DNA of 64,000 bases from Lonepinella sp042485795 (GTDB lineage Bacteria; Pseudomonadota; Gammaproteobacteria; Enterobacterales; Pasteurellaceae), in the NCBI RefSeq assembly GCF_042485795.1, contig NZ_CP169368.1, positions 2,046,001 through 2,110,000 on the forward strand. Direction: 5' to 3'. Below, one piece after another: positions 45,623 to 55,718 of this stretch. The notes beneath the pieces were generated by a model, which saw nothing but the letters and a program-made list of their open reading frames with translations, did not search any database and was not told the DNA's origin. Each line of letters begins with the position of its first letter. Within the stretch, counting starts at the first letter, position 1. The position numbers and the translations under genes are program-made.

Positions 45623-46435
45623 TTACTCAGTTTTATCACTACCAAACTTCAACCACGATGGCAAACTTAAAAATGGTTCATCTGGTTTTTTAGCTGCTTG
45701 TATTTGTTTACCTTCGTTAGCCTTAACCAATGCAGCCGCTTGCTGTTCCAACTGGGTTAAGCCTAATTCGTGATAAGCCTTTTGCATCAATGGTAAGGCA
45801 TTCAAAGTGGCTTGAGTATCAGGATAAGTTCTCAACATTCCTGTTATCCGATTTGCCACAGCCACCCACGCCTTACGTTCTGCGTAAAACTTAGCAATCT
45901 CTAATTCATGACGAGCTAAATGGTCCTTAATATAAGCCATACGAGCTAAAGCATCTGGCGTATATTGGCTATTCGGAAAGTGCGTTACCAAAGTTTGAAA
46001 ATTGCTAAATGCTGTTTTCATTGATGTACTTTCTCGGGTTGAACGATCAATCCCAAAGAAATCTTGCATAAAATTATCACCCATTGACGTATTGGTTAAC
46101 GCTGCCATATACAACACATAATCAGTATGCTGACTATTTGGGAAAGTACGTAAGAAACTATCCGCCGTAGTGAGTGCTTTAGTATAATCTTGAGTTTTAT
46201 AAGCTGCATAAATAATATTTAATTTAGCCTGTTCGCTATAGCTACTGCCGGGGAAACGAGTATCTAACGCATCAAAATAACGCATTGCATCACTATAACT
46301 TCCATCTTGAGTATAAGTCTGAGCCATATTAAACAATTCTTGCTCAGATGCTTGTTCAACGGTTTTATTGCTAGAACAAGCAGAAATTGCCAAAGCAGTT
46401 AACGCAATCAGTGTTAGCGATTTTAATTTACGCAT
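45623..46435 (-). CDS. bamD: Outer membrane assembly lipoprotein BamD
   Basis: Lipoprotein of the BAM complex that folds outer-membrane proteins. 270 residues, lipobox AISAC (Cys20), then TPR repeats (NMAQTYTQDGSYSDAMRYFDAL, FPGSSYSEQAKLNIIYAAYK). It diverges from rluD, the usual arrangement. Confidence 0.95.
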   Translation of the reverse strand: MRKLKSLTLIALTALAISACSSNKTVEQASEQELFNMAQTYTQDGSYSDAMRYFDALDTRFPGSSYSEQAKLNIIYAAYKTQDYTKALTTADSFLRTFPNSQHTDYVLYMAALTNTSMGDNFMQDFFGIDRSTRESTSMKTAFSNFQTLVTHFPNSQYTPDALARMAYIKDHLARHELEIAKFYAERKAWVAVANRITGMLRTYPDTQATLNALPLMQKAYHELGLTQLEQQAAALVKANEGKQIQAAKKPDEPFLSLPSWLKFGSDKTE

Positions 46436-46544
46436 AGCCTAATAATCCTTTTCTATGTAAAAATGTCATCTTAATGTACAATATCTGTCATATCCGTCAT
46501 ATTCTATCTGACATTACAAAATAATTCACGGAATTTTATTTTTT

Positions 46545-47531
46545 ATGATACAAAATACCAAACAGATTACTCTATCAGCTGAAATTCAGCCTGAGCAAAT
46601 GGGACAACGTTTAGACCAAACCTTAGCGGAATTGTTCCCCGATTATTCACGCTCACGTTTAAAAATATGGATTGAAAGCGATTGTGTGTTAGTGAATGGT
46701 CAGATTGTGAATATACCTAGGAGTAAAATGCTAGGTGGTGAACAAATCGAAATTAACGTAGAAGTAGAAGATGAAACCCATTATTTACCAGAAAATCTGC
46801 CGTTAAATATTGTATATGAAGATGATGATATTTTAGTGATTAATAAACCTCAAGATTTTGTTGTACACCCTGGGGCTGGTAATCCTAGCGGTACAGTGTT
46901 AAATGCTCTACTCTATCATTATCCGCAAATTACCGAAGTACCACGTGCAGGCATTGTGCATCGTTTAGATAAAGACACTACAGGTTTAATGGTAGTCGCT
47001 AAAACTATTCCAGCCCAAACTCAACTAGTACGTGATTTACAAAAACGTAAAATTACTCGTGAATATGAAGCCATAGCATTCGGCGTGATGACCAAAGGGG
47101 GAAAAGTCGATCAACCGATGGCTCGCCACCCGACTAAACGCACCCTAATGGCGGTGCATCCGCTAGGAAAACCCGCCGTTACACATTATCGTATTATGGA
47201 ACATTTTCGTAATTACACTCGCTTGCGTTTACGTTTAGAAACAGGCAGAACCCACCAAATTCGTGTACACATGGCATATATTGCTCACCCATTGTTAGGC
47301 GATCAAACCTATGGCGGACGACCGCGTCCACCGAAAAATGCTACGCCTGAATTTAGTGCCGTGCTACGTAATTTCCAACGTCAAGCCTTGCATGCAGTAA
47401 TGTTGCGTTTAGAACACCCGATTAGCCGAGAAATAATGGAATGGCACGCACCGTTACCAGAGGATTTTGTATACTTAATTAATGCCTTAAAAGCGGATTA
47501 TCAACTCCATAAAGACGAATTAGATTATTAA
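46545..47531 (+). CDS. rluD: 23S rRNA pseudouridine synthase RluD
   Basis: Makes pseudouridines 1911/1915/1917 in 23S rRNA. 328 residues; S4 domain near the N-terminus (SRSRLKIWIESDCVLVNG) and the catalytic Asp142 in HRLDKDTTG. RTHQIRVHM is conserved. Confidence 0.96.
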   Translation: MIQNTKQITLSAEIQPEQMGQRLDQTLAELFPDYSRSRLKIWIESDCVLVNGQIVNIPRSKMLGGEQIEINVEVEDETHYLPENLPLNIVYEDDDILVINKPQDFVVHPGAGNPSGTVLNALLYHYPQITEVPRAGIVHRLDKDTTGLMVVAKTIPAQTQLVRDLQKRKITREYEAIAFGVMTKGGKVDQPMARHPTKRTLMAVHPLGKPAVTHYRIMEHFRNYTRLRLRLETGRTHQIRVHMAYIAHPLLGDQTYGGRPRPPKNATPEFSAVLRNFQRQALHAVMLRLEHPISREIMEWHAPLPEDFVYLINALKADYQLHKDELDY

Positions 47532-47537
47532 AATGGA

Positions 47538-48305
47538 ATGGCTAATATGAGTGAAAAAAATACTAAAAAAATCACCGCACTTTCCCCTACATGGCAAGCT
47601 CCAAATAATGTGCGAGGGTTTAGCACAACTCGTCAGGGGGGTTTTAGTATGGCACCTTATGATAGTTTTAACTTAGGCGATCATGTGGGAGATGATAAAA
47701 CTGCGGTGAAAAATAACCGCACTTTATTAACTGAACAACTAGGTTTGCCACAATTTCCGTTATTTTTAAATCAAACTCACAGCACAAAGGTAATTCGTTT
47801 GCCTTATCATGGTGTAGATATTAATGCAGATGCGGTTTATACAAATCAGAAAAATCACGTTTGTTTAGTCATGACAGCGGATTGTTTACCCCTATTATTT
47901 ACCAACCAGCAAGGCACAGAAGTCGCCGCTGCTCATGCTGGTTGGCGAGGTTTGTGTGATGGCATTATAGAACAAACGGTACAATGTTTTAAATCAGATC
48001 CACAAGACATTATGGTATGGTTCGCCCCAGCTATTGGAGCAAAAGCATTTCAAGTTGGACAAGAAGTGGTTGATCAATTTGTGGCACAAGATCCGCAAGC
48101 CATTTCCGCATTTGCCCCAGATCCTGCCAATCCAAGCAAATATTTTGGTGATCTTTACCAACTGGCAACACAACGTTTAAATAAGCTCGGTATTGTAAAT
48201 ATAAACGGCGGTGAACATTGCACTTACCATGAAACACAAGATTTTTTCTCTTATCGTCGTGAAGGTAAAACAGGGCGAATGGCGAGTTTGATTTGGTTTG
48301 AATAA
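47538..48305 (+). CDS. pgeF: Peptidoglycan editing factor / YfiH family (laccase-domain)
   Basis: 255 residues (or 252 from ATG 47547). GFSTTRQGGFS, FNLGDHVGDD, TADCLPLLF, AAAHAGWRGL and the zinc/copper ligands His and Cys are present. Family members have purine nucleoside phosphorylase-like activity or edit peptidoglycan precursors. The rluD-pgeF order is conserved. Confidence 0.92.
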   Translation: MANMSEKNTKKITALSPTWQAPNNVRGFSTTRQGGFSMAPYDSFNLGDHVGDDKTAVKNNRTLLTEQLGLPQFPLFLNQTHSTKVIRLPYHGVDINADAVYTNQKNHVCLVMTADCLPLLFTNQQGTEVAAAHAGWRGLCDGIIEQTVQCFKSDPQDIMVWFAPAIGAKAFQVGQEVVDQFVAQDPQAISAFAPDPANPSKYFGDLYQLATQRLNKLGIVNINGGEHCTYHETQDFFSYRREGKTGRMASLIWFE

Positions 48306-48422
48306 AAAATTAAAAAGTGCGGTTGAATTTTTGCCAAAAATCACAATCTAATGAACAAAATCACCGCAATTTTAAGTATTGTTTAAGGAATTAATATTAC
48401 AATTTAAGGAATTAATATCACA

Positions 48423-49301
48423 ATGAATTTTATCGGTAAAATTTTAGGCTTTTTTATTGGCTACAGACTTGCAGGGTTGTTCGGTGGCATTGCAGGTGCA
48501 ATGATTGGTCACTGGATGGACAAAAAACTATATGAATTAGGTTCAGTGAGTTCATCATTTTTTGGTAAAAAACTTACTCGGCAAGCCCTATTTATGCAAA
48601 CTACGTTTGCGGTAATGGGACATTTATCTAAATCAAAAGGACAAGTTACCCAAGAAGATATTCAACTTGCCACAAACCTAATGGCACAATTACAGCTTGA
48701 TGAAACCAATCGCCGTTTAGCCCAACAAGCCTTTAATCGAGGTAAAGAAGCAGATTTCCCATTACGTCAAGTGATCCGTGAATTTCGTTTAGGTTGCGGA
48801 CAACGTGCTGATTTATTGCGAATGTTTCTGAGCGTGCAAGTACAAACCGCTTTTGCTGATGACACATTACACCAAAATGAAAAAGAAGTGTTACGTATCG
48901 TAGCAGAAGAATTAGGTTTGTCCTCCTTACAATTTGAACAAATGATTATGATGGAAATGGCTCGCCGTCAATTCTCTAGCGGTGGTTTCTATCAGCAAGC
49001 CTATCAGCAATATCAACAACGCTATCAAAATGATTATCAACAAGGTAGCTATCATGGTGGTAATTATGGTCATCAATCAAATGGTCCCACTGTAGATGAT
49101 GCCTATAAAGTATTAGGCGTGAATACCACTGATGATCAACAAACCGTTAAACGTGCCTATCGCCGTTTAATGAATGAAAATCACCCTGATAAATTAGTGT
49201 CTAAAGGCTTGCCAAAAGAAATGCTCGAAATGGCAAAAGAAAAAGCTCAACAAATTCAGGCTGCTTATGATTTAATTTGTAAATCCAAGGGTTGGAAATA
49301 G
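48423..49301 (+). CDS. djlA: Co-chaperone DjlA
   Basis: Inner-membrane J-domain protein. 292 residues: N-terminal glycine-zipper membrane segment (FIGYRLAGLFGGIAGAMIGH), a TerB-like central domain, a Gln/Tyr-rich linker and a C-terminal J domain with HPD at residues 254-256. Confidence 0.94.
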   Translation: MNFIGKILGFFIGYRLAGLFGGIAGAMIGHWMDKKLYELGSVSSSFFGKKLTRQALFMQTTFAVMGHLSKSKGQVTQEDIQLATNLMAQLQLDETNRRLAQQAFNRGKEADFPLRQVIREFRLGCGQRADLLRMFLSVQVQTAFADDTLHQNEKEVLRIVAEELGLSSLQFEQMIMMEMARRQFSSGGFYQQAYQQYQQRYQNDYQQGSYHGGNYGHQSNGPTVDDAYKVLGVNTTDDQQTVKRAYRRLMNENHPDKLVSKGLPKEMLEMAKEKAQQIQAAYDLICKSKGWK

Positions 49302-50255
49302 TTGCGAGTTATTCTAGCACCTATGCAGGGCGTACTTGATCCTTTAGTCCGCCAACTTCTTACTGACATTAACGACTACGATTTATGTATATCTGAATTT
49401 GTACGTGTAGTTGATCAACTTCTACCAAACAAAGTTTTCTATCGCCTTGCACCTGAACTACAAAATAATGGAAGAACACCATCAGGCACACTTGTACGTG
49501 TGCAATTACTAGGGCAATTTCCTCAATGGTTAGCAGAAAATGCAGAGCGTGCCATTGCATTAGGTTCGTATGGTGTGGATTTAAATTGTGGTTGTCCCTC
49601 AAAAACCGTGAATGGTAGCCAAGGTGGTGCCAGTTTACTGAAAAGCCCTGAATTAATTTATCAGGCTACACAAGCATTACGTCAGGCAGTACCAAAACAT
49701 TTGCCTGTTAGCGTCAAAGTGCGGTTAGGTTGGGACGATATTTCACAAGCCTTTGAAATTGCTGATGCCGTTCAACAAGGTGGAGCAAACGAGATCACCA
49801 TTCACGGTCGAACCAAAGCCGATGGCTATCGAGCCGATCGAATTAACTGGCAGAAAATCGGGGAAATTCGTGCAAAACTCACGATTCCAGTGATTGCCAA
49901 TGGTGAAATCTGGCATTATCAAGACGGACAGAATTGTTTGCAGATAACAGGTTGCCAAGACTTGATGATCGGGCGAGGGGCGTTGAATATTCCGAATTTG
50001 AGTTTGGTATTAAAACATAATCATGCCAAGTTAAGTTGGACAGAAATTATGCCAATCCTGCAAAAATATGCTCAAATGGAAAATCGCCATGATACTGGGT
50101 TCTATCATGTCGCTCGCATTAAACAATGGTTACAATATCTAAAAAAAGAATATCCACAGGCTTCAGATGTTTTTGAATTAATCAAAACTTGTCAAGATGT
50201 AGAAAAATTACGCATAAATTTATGCAAATCAGTCGTTCAAAAAATAGCCAGTTAG
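49302..50255 (+). CDS. dusC: tRNA-dihydrouridine(16) synthase DusC (TTG start)
   Basis: FMN enzyme reducing U16 in tRNAs. 317 residues; catalytic Cys98 in LNCGCPSKTVNGSQGGASLL; SVKVRLGWD and ITIHGRTK follow. The start is TTG at 49302, immediately after the djlA stop codon, giving the expected MRVILAPMQG N-terminus. Confidence 0.94.
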   Translation: MRVILAPMQGVLDPLVRQLLTDINDYDLCISEFVRVVDQLLPNKVFYRLAPELQNNGRTPSGTLVRVQLLGQFPQWLAENAERAIALGSYGVDLNCGCPSKTVNGSQGGASLLKSPELIYQATQALRQAVPKHLPVSVKVRLGWDDISQAFEIADAVQQGGANEITIHGRTKADGYRADRINWQKIGEIRAKLTIPVIANGEIWHYQDGQNCLQITGCQDLMIGRGALNIPNLSLVLKHNHAKLSWTEIMPILQKYAQMENRHDTGFYHVARIKQWLQYLKKEYPQASDVFELIKTCQDVEKLRINLCKSVVQKIAS

Positions 50256-50373
50256 ATAAAACGATTGAACCAATACTTGAAATAAGTGCCTTATTAAGAA
50301 TACAATACCGCATCTATATTAACATACAGCCTCGTTATTAAGGTTATTTTTACTTTCCATAGGACTATTTTTA

Positions 50374-50943
50374 ATGAATAAATTTACTAAAATCACTGCA
50401 GTATCATTATTTGCTTTATTCTTAACCGCTTGTGATAAACCAGCTGAAAATGCACAACAAACAACCCAAAATCCTCAAAGTCATCAAGTAACATTGAATG
50501 TTAATGAACAAAATATTGATGATGTAAGAAAATTCTTAGACTGGGATGCAAAACAAATTGCAATATTAAAAGACCCACAAGAAGTGCTAAAAAAAGCGTC
50601 TGAAAGTAAAGATCCAACAAAAATTAAAAATGCTTTGAAACAACTTACAGACAAAGCAAACGAAGTTTTAGCTGACGCTGATAACCTTGGTCTTAAAGAT
50701 ACCAACGTGAATTTATTAAAAGATAAAGCAAAAGAAAATTTAGCCTTATCCGTCATTTTTGTGAATGAATCTTTTGGTTATTTAGTACAAGGTAAACAAC
50801 CAACTGAAGAAGAAAAACAACAATTAAATGCAACATATCAAAAATTAGCAGCATCAGCTCAAGAATTACAACAAGTTCGTGAAAAACTTTATCAGATTCT
50901 TGCTCCAAAACCAGCACAAGAACATGCTAAACCTGCTAAATAA
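50374..50943 (+). CDS. Helical lipoprotein of unknown function
   Basis: 189 residues. Signal peptide with lipobox FLTAC (Cys20), followed by DKPAEN; Asp at position 2 after Cys can act as an inner-membrane retention signal in enterobacteria. The rest is predicted largely helical, rich in Lys, Gln and Ala, with a low-complexity end (KPAQEHAKPAK). Not recognised. It has its own terminator. Confidence 0.82.
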   Translation: MNKFTKITAVSLFALFLTACDKPAENAQQTTQNPQSHQVTLNVNEQNIDDVRKFLDWDAKQIAILKDPQEVLKKASESKDPTKIKNALKQLTDKANEVLADADNLGLKDTNVNLLKDKAKENLALSVIFVNESFGYLVQGKQPTEEEKQQLNATYQKLAASAQELQQVREKLYQILAPKPAQEHAKPAK

Positions 50944-50963
50944 ATAACAAAGAAATACGAATA

Positions 50964-50994
50964 AAAAAGTCAGGAAATCTCCTGACTTTTTCTA
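50964..50994. terminator. Terminator between lipoprotein gene and yjjV
   Basis: AAAAAGTCAGG / CCTGACTTTTT, 11-bp stem with a 6-nt loop and flanking A/T runs, between convergent genes. Confidence 0.9.
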
Positions 50995-50996
50995 TT

Positions 50997-51788
50997 TCAG
51001 ATATTCGCAAATAACGCTACTGAATTATCCCAAATCCTGTGCTGAATAATATCGGCACTTTCTTTTCTCAAATTACATAAATGCTCAAATACTTGCACGA
51101 TTCGCTCAGGTCGATTCGGTTGTCCTTGATAACCATAAATCGGCATATCAGGGCTATCGGTTTCTAATAATAGGCAATCTAATGGCAATTTAGCAATAGT
51201 TTGACGTGTTTTATTGGCTCGATTATAAGTAATCGTTCCACCTACGCCAATTTTATAACCAAGATCCACAAAACGTTTTGCTTGCTCATAACTGCCAGAA
51301 AAACCATGAATTACACCGCACTTTGACAACTGAATACGTTTTAAAAAAGAAAAGAGTTGATCGTGGGATTGGCGACTATGTAAATTCACGGGTAAAGCAT
51401 ATTGTTTGGCAAATTGCAGTTGTGCCTCCAAAAAATCACATTGTTTTCGCCACAATGAATCTTCTAATAATTCAGGAATAGCTCGCTCTAAACCGATTTC
51501 TGCTACCGCAGTAAAATGGCGTGGACGATTAGCAAGACGTTGATTTAACAGTTCTAAATCTGATTCGGTATGTTGCTGAATATAGAGGGGGTGTAATCCT
51601 AACCCATAATAAAACTGATTGGGATAAAGTGCGGTGATTTTTTCGATAATTTTAAAATTCTGCTGTGATACTGCCACAATCAGGATTTTTTGCACGTCCG
51701 CCTGTTTGGCGTTCTGCACTAAATTTTCCAGCGTTTCGCCTGTAGTTTGTTGTAAATAATCAAGATGGGTGTGGGTGTCAAAAAACAT
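50997..51788 (-). CDS. yjjV: TatD-family metal-dependent hydrolase YjjV
   Basis: 263 residues. Metal-binding DTHTHLDY at the N-terminus, AEIGLE, LHSRQSHD, VIHGFSGS and LLLETDSPDMP. The region YKIGVGGTITYNRANKTR identifies the YjjV branch over TatD or YcfH. Likely a 3'-5' DNA exonuclease by family. Confidence 0.9.
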   Translation of the reverse strand: MFFDTHTHLDYLQQTTGETLENLVQNAKQADVQKILIVAVSQQNFKIIEKITALYPNQFYYGLGLHPLYIQQHTESDLELLNQRLANRPRHFTAVAEIGLERAIPELLEDSLWRKQCDFLEAQLQFAKQYALPVNLHSRQSHDQLFSFLKRIQLSKCGVIHGFSGSYEQAKRFVDLGYKIGVGGTITYNRANKTRQTIAKLPLDCLLLETDSPDMPIYGYQGQPNRPERIVQVFEHLCNLRKESADIIQHRIWDNSVALFANI

Positions 51789-51808
51789 ATTTTATCTATT
51801 TTGCCTAC

Positions 51809-51915
51809 CCCCGCACTTACGTACGGGGTTATACAAATCATGCCCCTCTGGGGCGATAATCCACATAAGATGCGGAGCATCATTACCATGCTTAACCTAG
51901 TACGTCAGTGCTAGG
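51809..51915 (-). repeat. Dispersed element 2, copy 3 (overlaps the ppiB stop codon)
   Basis: On the minus strand it starts CCTAGCACTGACGTACTAGG, whose TAG is the ppiB stop codon (51911-51913). It continues with GATGCTCCGCATC and GCCCC-AGA-GGGGC hairpins and ends CCCCGTAC-GTAA-GTGCGGGG, a GNRA-capped stem, 20 nt before the yjjV start. Confidence 0.75.
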
Positions 51916-52423
51916 CGGAAACCGTCACCGAAATAATCACTACATCTTCTTTCGGTACATCTTGGTGAAAACCAGCGTTGCCTGTTTTAACGCCTTTGAT
52001 TTTATCCACTACGTCCATGCCATCAACCACTTCGCCAAACACCGTATAACCCCATTCTTGCACCACTTCTTTCTCAAACATCTGTTTCGAACGATAATCC
52101 AAGAAAGTATTATCTGCTACATTAATAAAAAATTGTGCAGTAGCAGAATGTGGATCGCTGGTACGAGCCATGGCAATAGTGCCTCGTTTATTGCTTAAAC
52201 CATTATTTGCTTCGTTTTTGATTGGTGCATTGGTGGCTTTTTCACGTAAACCACTTTCCATACCACCGCCTTGAATCATAAATCCATCAATAACACGATG
52301 GAAAATTGTGTTATTATAGAAACCTGATTTACAATAATCTTCAAAATTTTTTGCGGTGATTGGTGCTTTATCAAAATCTAATGCAATTTTGATGTCGCCC
52401 AAATTGGTGTGTAATGTAATCAT
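51911..52423 (-). CDS. ppiB: Peptidyl-prolyl cis-trans isomerase B (cyclophilin)
   Basis: 170 residues from ATG 52423, preceded by AAGGAAAACACA. Cyclophilin motifs: FHRVIDGFMIQGG, GTIAMARTSDPHSATAQFFIN and YTVFGEVVDGMDVVDKI. No signal peptide, so cytoplasmic. Confidence 0.95.
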   Translation of the reverse strand: MITLHTNLGDIKIALDFDKAPITAKNFEDYCKSGFYNNTIFHRVIDGFMIQGGGMESGLREKATNAPIKNEANNGLSNKRGTIAMARTSDPHSATAQFFINVADNTFLDYRSKQMFEKEVVQEWGYTVFGEVVDGMDVVDKIKGVKTGNAGFHQDVPKEDVVIISVTVSA

Positions 52424-52584
52424 TGTGTTTTCCTTATAAAAATAGCTAAGATTATAGCTTGGCATTATTCCATAAAAGCGAGGTTAATGCTATGGTTAAG
52501 TTTATACAAGGTGTGTATCAATGCACCATTTTCTAAAAGATATTTTATGATGCGTTAGCTCGCACTCTACCTTTGGAATTTGTT

Positions 52585-53964
52585 ATGTTAAAAATTTTCA
52601 ATACCCTAACTCGAGAAAAAAACGTTTTTCAACCTATTAATCCGAATCAAATCGGTATGTATGTCTGTGGCGTAACGGTTTACGATTTATGTCATTTTGG
52701 ACATGGTCGCACTTTTGTGTCTTTTGATGTTATTGTGCGTTATTTGCGTTACCTTGGTTATAACGTGCGTTATGTACGTAATATCACCGATGTAGATGAT
52801 AAGATCATTAAACGTGCGTTAGAAAATCACGAAACATGCGATGAATTAGTCGATCGTATGATTAACGAAATGCACCAAGATTTTGATGCGTTGGCTATTT
52901 TACGCCCAGATGTCGAGCCACGAGCGACCCAACATATCAACGAAATTATTGCCATGGTACAAAGCCTGCTTGATCGTAAACATGCCTATATTGCCGAAGA
53001 CGGTGATGTCATGTTTGATGTAGGAAGCTACCAAAACTATGGTCGTTTATCTCGTCAAAATTTAGAACAATTACAGGCAGGAGCAAGGGTTGAAATTAAA
53101 TCGGTGAAACGTAATCCAATGGATTTTGTATTGTGGAAAATGTCTAAACCGAACGAACCAAGTTGGGATAGCCCTTGGGGTAAAGGTCGCCCTGGTTGGC
53201 ATATTGAATGTTCCGCCATGAACAGTAAAGAACTCGGCAATCATTTTGATATTCATGGTGGTGGATCAGATTTAATGTTTCCACATCACGAAAATGAAAT
53301 CGCTCAATCCTGCTGCGCTCACGATGGCGATTACGTAAATTATTGGTTGCACACAGGTATGTTGACGATTAACGAAGAAAAAATGTCAAAATCTCTCAAT
53401 AATTTCTTTACCATTCGGGATATTTTAAGTAAATACGACAGCGAAAGCGTGCGTTATTTCTTTCTGACTGCACAATATCGCAGCCTATTAGACTATAGCG
53501 AAGAAAACATTGGTTTAGCTCGTAAAGCGTTAGAACGTCTTTACACAGCATTACGTGGTTGTGATGTGAATGTTGAGATTGATGCAGAAGATCAATATGT
53601 TACCACATTCAAAGAAGCTATGAATGATGATTTTAATACCCCTGGTGCATTAGCGGTATTATTCGAATTAGCCCGTGAAATCAATAAATTAAAAGCAGAA
53701 GATCGGGAAAAAGCCAACCAACTTGCCACTCGACTAAAACAACTGGCTGATGTATTAGGTTTATTACAACAGGATCCTGAAATCTTTTTGCAAGGTAATA
53801 ATGCAAATGATGATGTAGTAAAAATTGAAGCCTTAATCAAACAACGCAATGATGCTCGAGCAGCAAAAGATTGGGCAACCGCAGATAACGCAAGAAATCA
53901 ATTAACCGCAATGGGAATTATTCTGGAAGATGGTGTTGCTGGTACGACATGGCGAAAAGCATAA
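52585..53964 (+). CDS. cysS: Cysteinyl-tRNA synthetase
   Basis: Charges tRNA-Cys; 459 residues from ATG 52585 (an earlier ATG at 52573 adds four residues). Zinc ligand Cys28 in MYVCGVTVYD, HIGH as HFGH (37-40), HIECSAMN, HGGGSDLMFPHHENE and KMSKSLNN are present. It diverges from ppiB, a conserved arrangement. Confidence 0.97.
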   Translation: MLKIFNTLTREKNVFQPINPNQIGMYVCGVTVYDLCHFGHGRTFVSFDVIVRYLRYLGYNVRYVRNITDVDDKIIKRALENHETCDELVDRMINEMHQDFDALAILRPDVEPRATQHINEIIAMVQSLLDRKHAYIAEDGDVMFDVGSYQNYGRLSRQNLEQLQAGARVEIKSVKRNPMDFVLWKMSKPNEPSWDSPWGKGRPGWHIECSAMNSKELGNHFDIHGGGSDLMFPHHENEIAQSCCAHDGDYVNYWLHTGMLTINEEKMSKSLNNFFTIRDILSKYDSESVRYFFLTAQYRSLLDYSEENIGLARKALERLYTALRGCDVNVEIDAEDQYVTTFKEAMNDDFNTPGALAVLFELAREINKLKAEDREKANQLATRLKQLADVLGLLQQDPEIFLQGNNANDDVVKIEALIKQRNDARAAKDWATADNARNQLTAMGIILEDGVAGTTWRKA

Positions 53965-54100
53965 GAACTTATGTTACCGAACAAAGTCAAAATAGCATCT
54001 TAAGAATATGGTATAAGCAACATACCAAAACGGTACTTGTACCATAACACAAAATAATGATAATCGACTCGTTCCGTTACATTTTTAGTTGGAGAAAAAA

Positions 54101-55651
54101 ATGAAATTATCAAAAATTAGCACCGCACTTTTAGCTACTGGTTTAGCCTCTCAAGTATTGGCAGCACCAGCAATGAACAAAAATCCTTTAGCAGATTTGC
54201 CTTATGCAAACAAAACTGAGAATGGTTATAGTCTTGATTTTAATGACAAAAATTACACCACAGTAACCACCGAAATAAATGGTAAAAAAATTACTTATCG
54301 TGCCTATGAAAAAATCGTTTATGTAGCTAACCCAGTTGAACCAGAATATCAAACCTTAAATTTCTACGTACCTGAAGAATATTACCAGAACGGTGAAATC
54401 AACGGTTACAACGCAAAAACTGCTCCAATTTTCTTACCTAATGCGATCGGTGGCTATATGCCAGCTACCGCAGCTGCCGCAAGTCAGTCAGGTATGGGTG
54501 GAAAAACTAGTACAATTCTCACCGCACTTGAACGTGGTTATGTGGTCGCCAGCGTGGGAGCTAGAGGACGCACATTAAAACAGGGAAACACCTATACAGG
54601 TAAAGCACCTGCCGTTATCTTAGATTTAAAAGCCGCAGTACGTTATTTACATGCTAATGATGACAAAATGGTCGGTGATGCCAATAAAATTATTTCTAAC
54701 GGCACCAGTGCAGGTGGAGCAATGTCGGCGTTACTCGGGGCTAGTGGCGACAGTGCAGATTACGCAAAATTATTAAAAGAAATGGGAGCAGTTAACGCCA
54801 GTGATGCCATTTTTGCTGTATCCGCTTACTGCCCAATTACCAATTTAGAAAATGCAGATACGGCTTACGAATGGGAATTTAATGGTTTACATCATTATAG
54901 TCGTATGGATATGAGCAAACTTGACGCAAAAACCTTTAACGACCGTTCAATGAAACAAGCCACGATTGAGGGGGAACTTAGTGCAGATGAAATTAAAATT
55001 TCCAATGATTTAAAAGCCCAATTCCCTGATTATTTGAATAGTTTGCAGTTAAAAGATGAAAAAAGCAATGCTTTAACCTTAGATAAAGACGGAAACGGTT
55101 CTTTCCGTACTTACGTGGAAAATGCGTTAGTACTATCGGCTAACCAAACATTAAGTGGTTTGAATACCGATGAGAAAAAAGCCTTTGTAGAAAAATATAA
55201 AGGATTAAGCTACGCAAATGGCATCGTAAGTGCGGTGAATTTAACGGAATTTGTCACCAACAAAGCTCGCATGAAATCACCACCAGCTTTCGATGCCTTA
55301 GATTTAAGCTCAGGCGAAAATGATGAATTTGGTACAGAAACAGTACAAACCTTACATTTCACCCCCTATAGCCTAAAAAATAGTACCATAAAAGGCGGCA
55401 TGGCTAAAGATGAAAACATCAAATTACTCAATGCCATGAATTATACGGATAACGATAAAGCAGCTCAACACTGGCGTATTCGTGTAGGATCAGAAGATTA
55501 CGACACTTCTCACGCTATTTCAGCAATGTTAGCCGTGAAACTCAAAATGTCAGGTAAGAATGTGGATTATGCTTTACCTTGGGGGGTAGGACACGCTGGT
55601 GATTATGATCTAGATGAATTATTTGATTGGGTGGATAAGATTGCTAGATAA
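54101..55651 (+). CDS. Secreted alpha/beta hydrolase, subtype B tannase-like
   Basis: 516 residues from ATG 54101 (GGAGAAAAAA upstream), signal peptide ending VLAAPA. Nucleophile elbow GTSAGG (Ser203) inside ISNGTSAGGAMSALLGASGD, followed by AYCPITNLENADTAYEWEF. Candidate Asp in RVGSEDYDTS and His in WGVGHAGDYDLDELFDWV complete a triad. These blocks resemble bacterial subtype B tannases, which hydrolyse galloyl esters; related feruloyl esterases are the alternative. An uptake signal overlaps the signal-peptide codons. Monocistronic. Confidence 0.65.
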   Translation: MKLSKISTALLATGLASQVLAAPAMNKNPLADLPYANKTENGYSLDFNDKNYTTVTTEINGKKITYRAYEKIVYVANPVEPEYQTLNFYVPEEYYQNGEINGYNAKTAPIFLPNAIGGYMPATAAAASQSGMGGKTSTILTALERGYVVASVGARGRTLKQGNTYTGKAPAVILDLKAAVRYLHANDDKMVGDANKIISNGTSAGGAMSALLGASGDSADYAKLLKEMGAVNASDAIFAVSAYCPITNLENADTAYEWEFNGLHHYSRMDMSKLDAKTFNDRSMKQATIEGELSADEIKISNDLKAQFPDYLNSLQLKDEKSNALTLDKDGNGSFRTYVENALVLSANQTLSGLNTDEKKAFVEKYKGLSYANGIVSAVNLTEFVTNKARMKSPPAFDALDLSSGENDEFGTETVQTLHFTPYSLKNSTIKGGMAKDENIKLLNAMNYTDNDKAAQHWRIRVGSEDYDTSHAISAMLAVKLKMSGKNVDYALPWGVGHAGDYDLDELFDWVDKIAR

Positions 55652-55718
55652 TTTTATTAATACAAATATCCAACTGTAAGCAGTTGCTAAAACAACCATT
55701 GAATCAATCACTGTGTAA

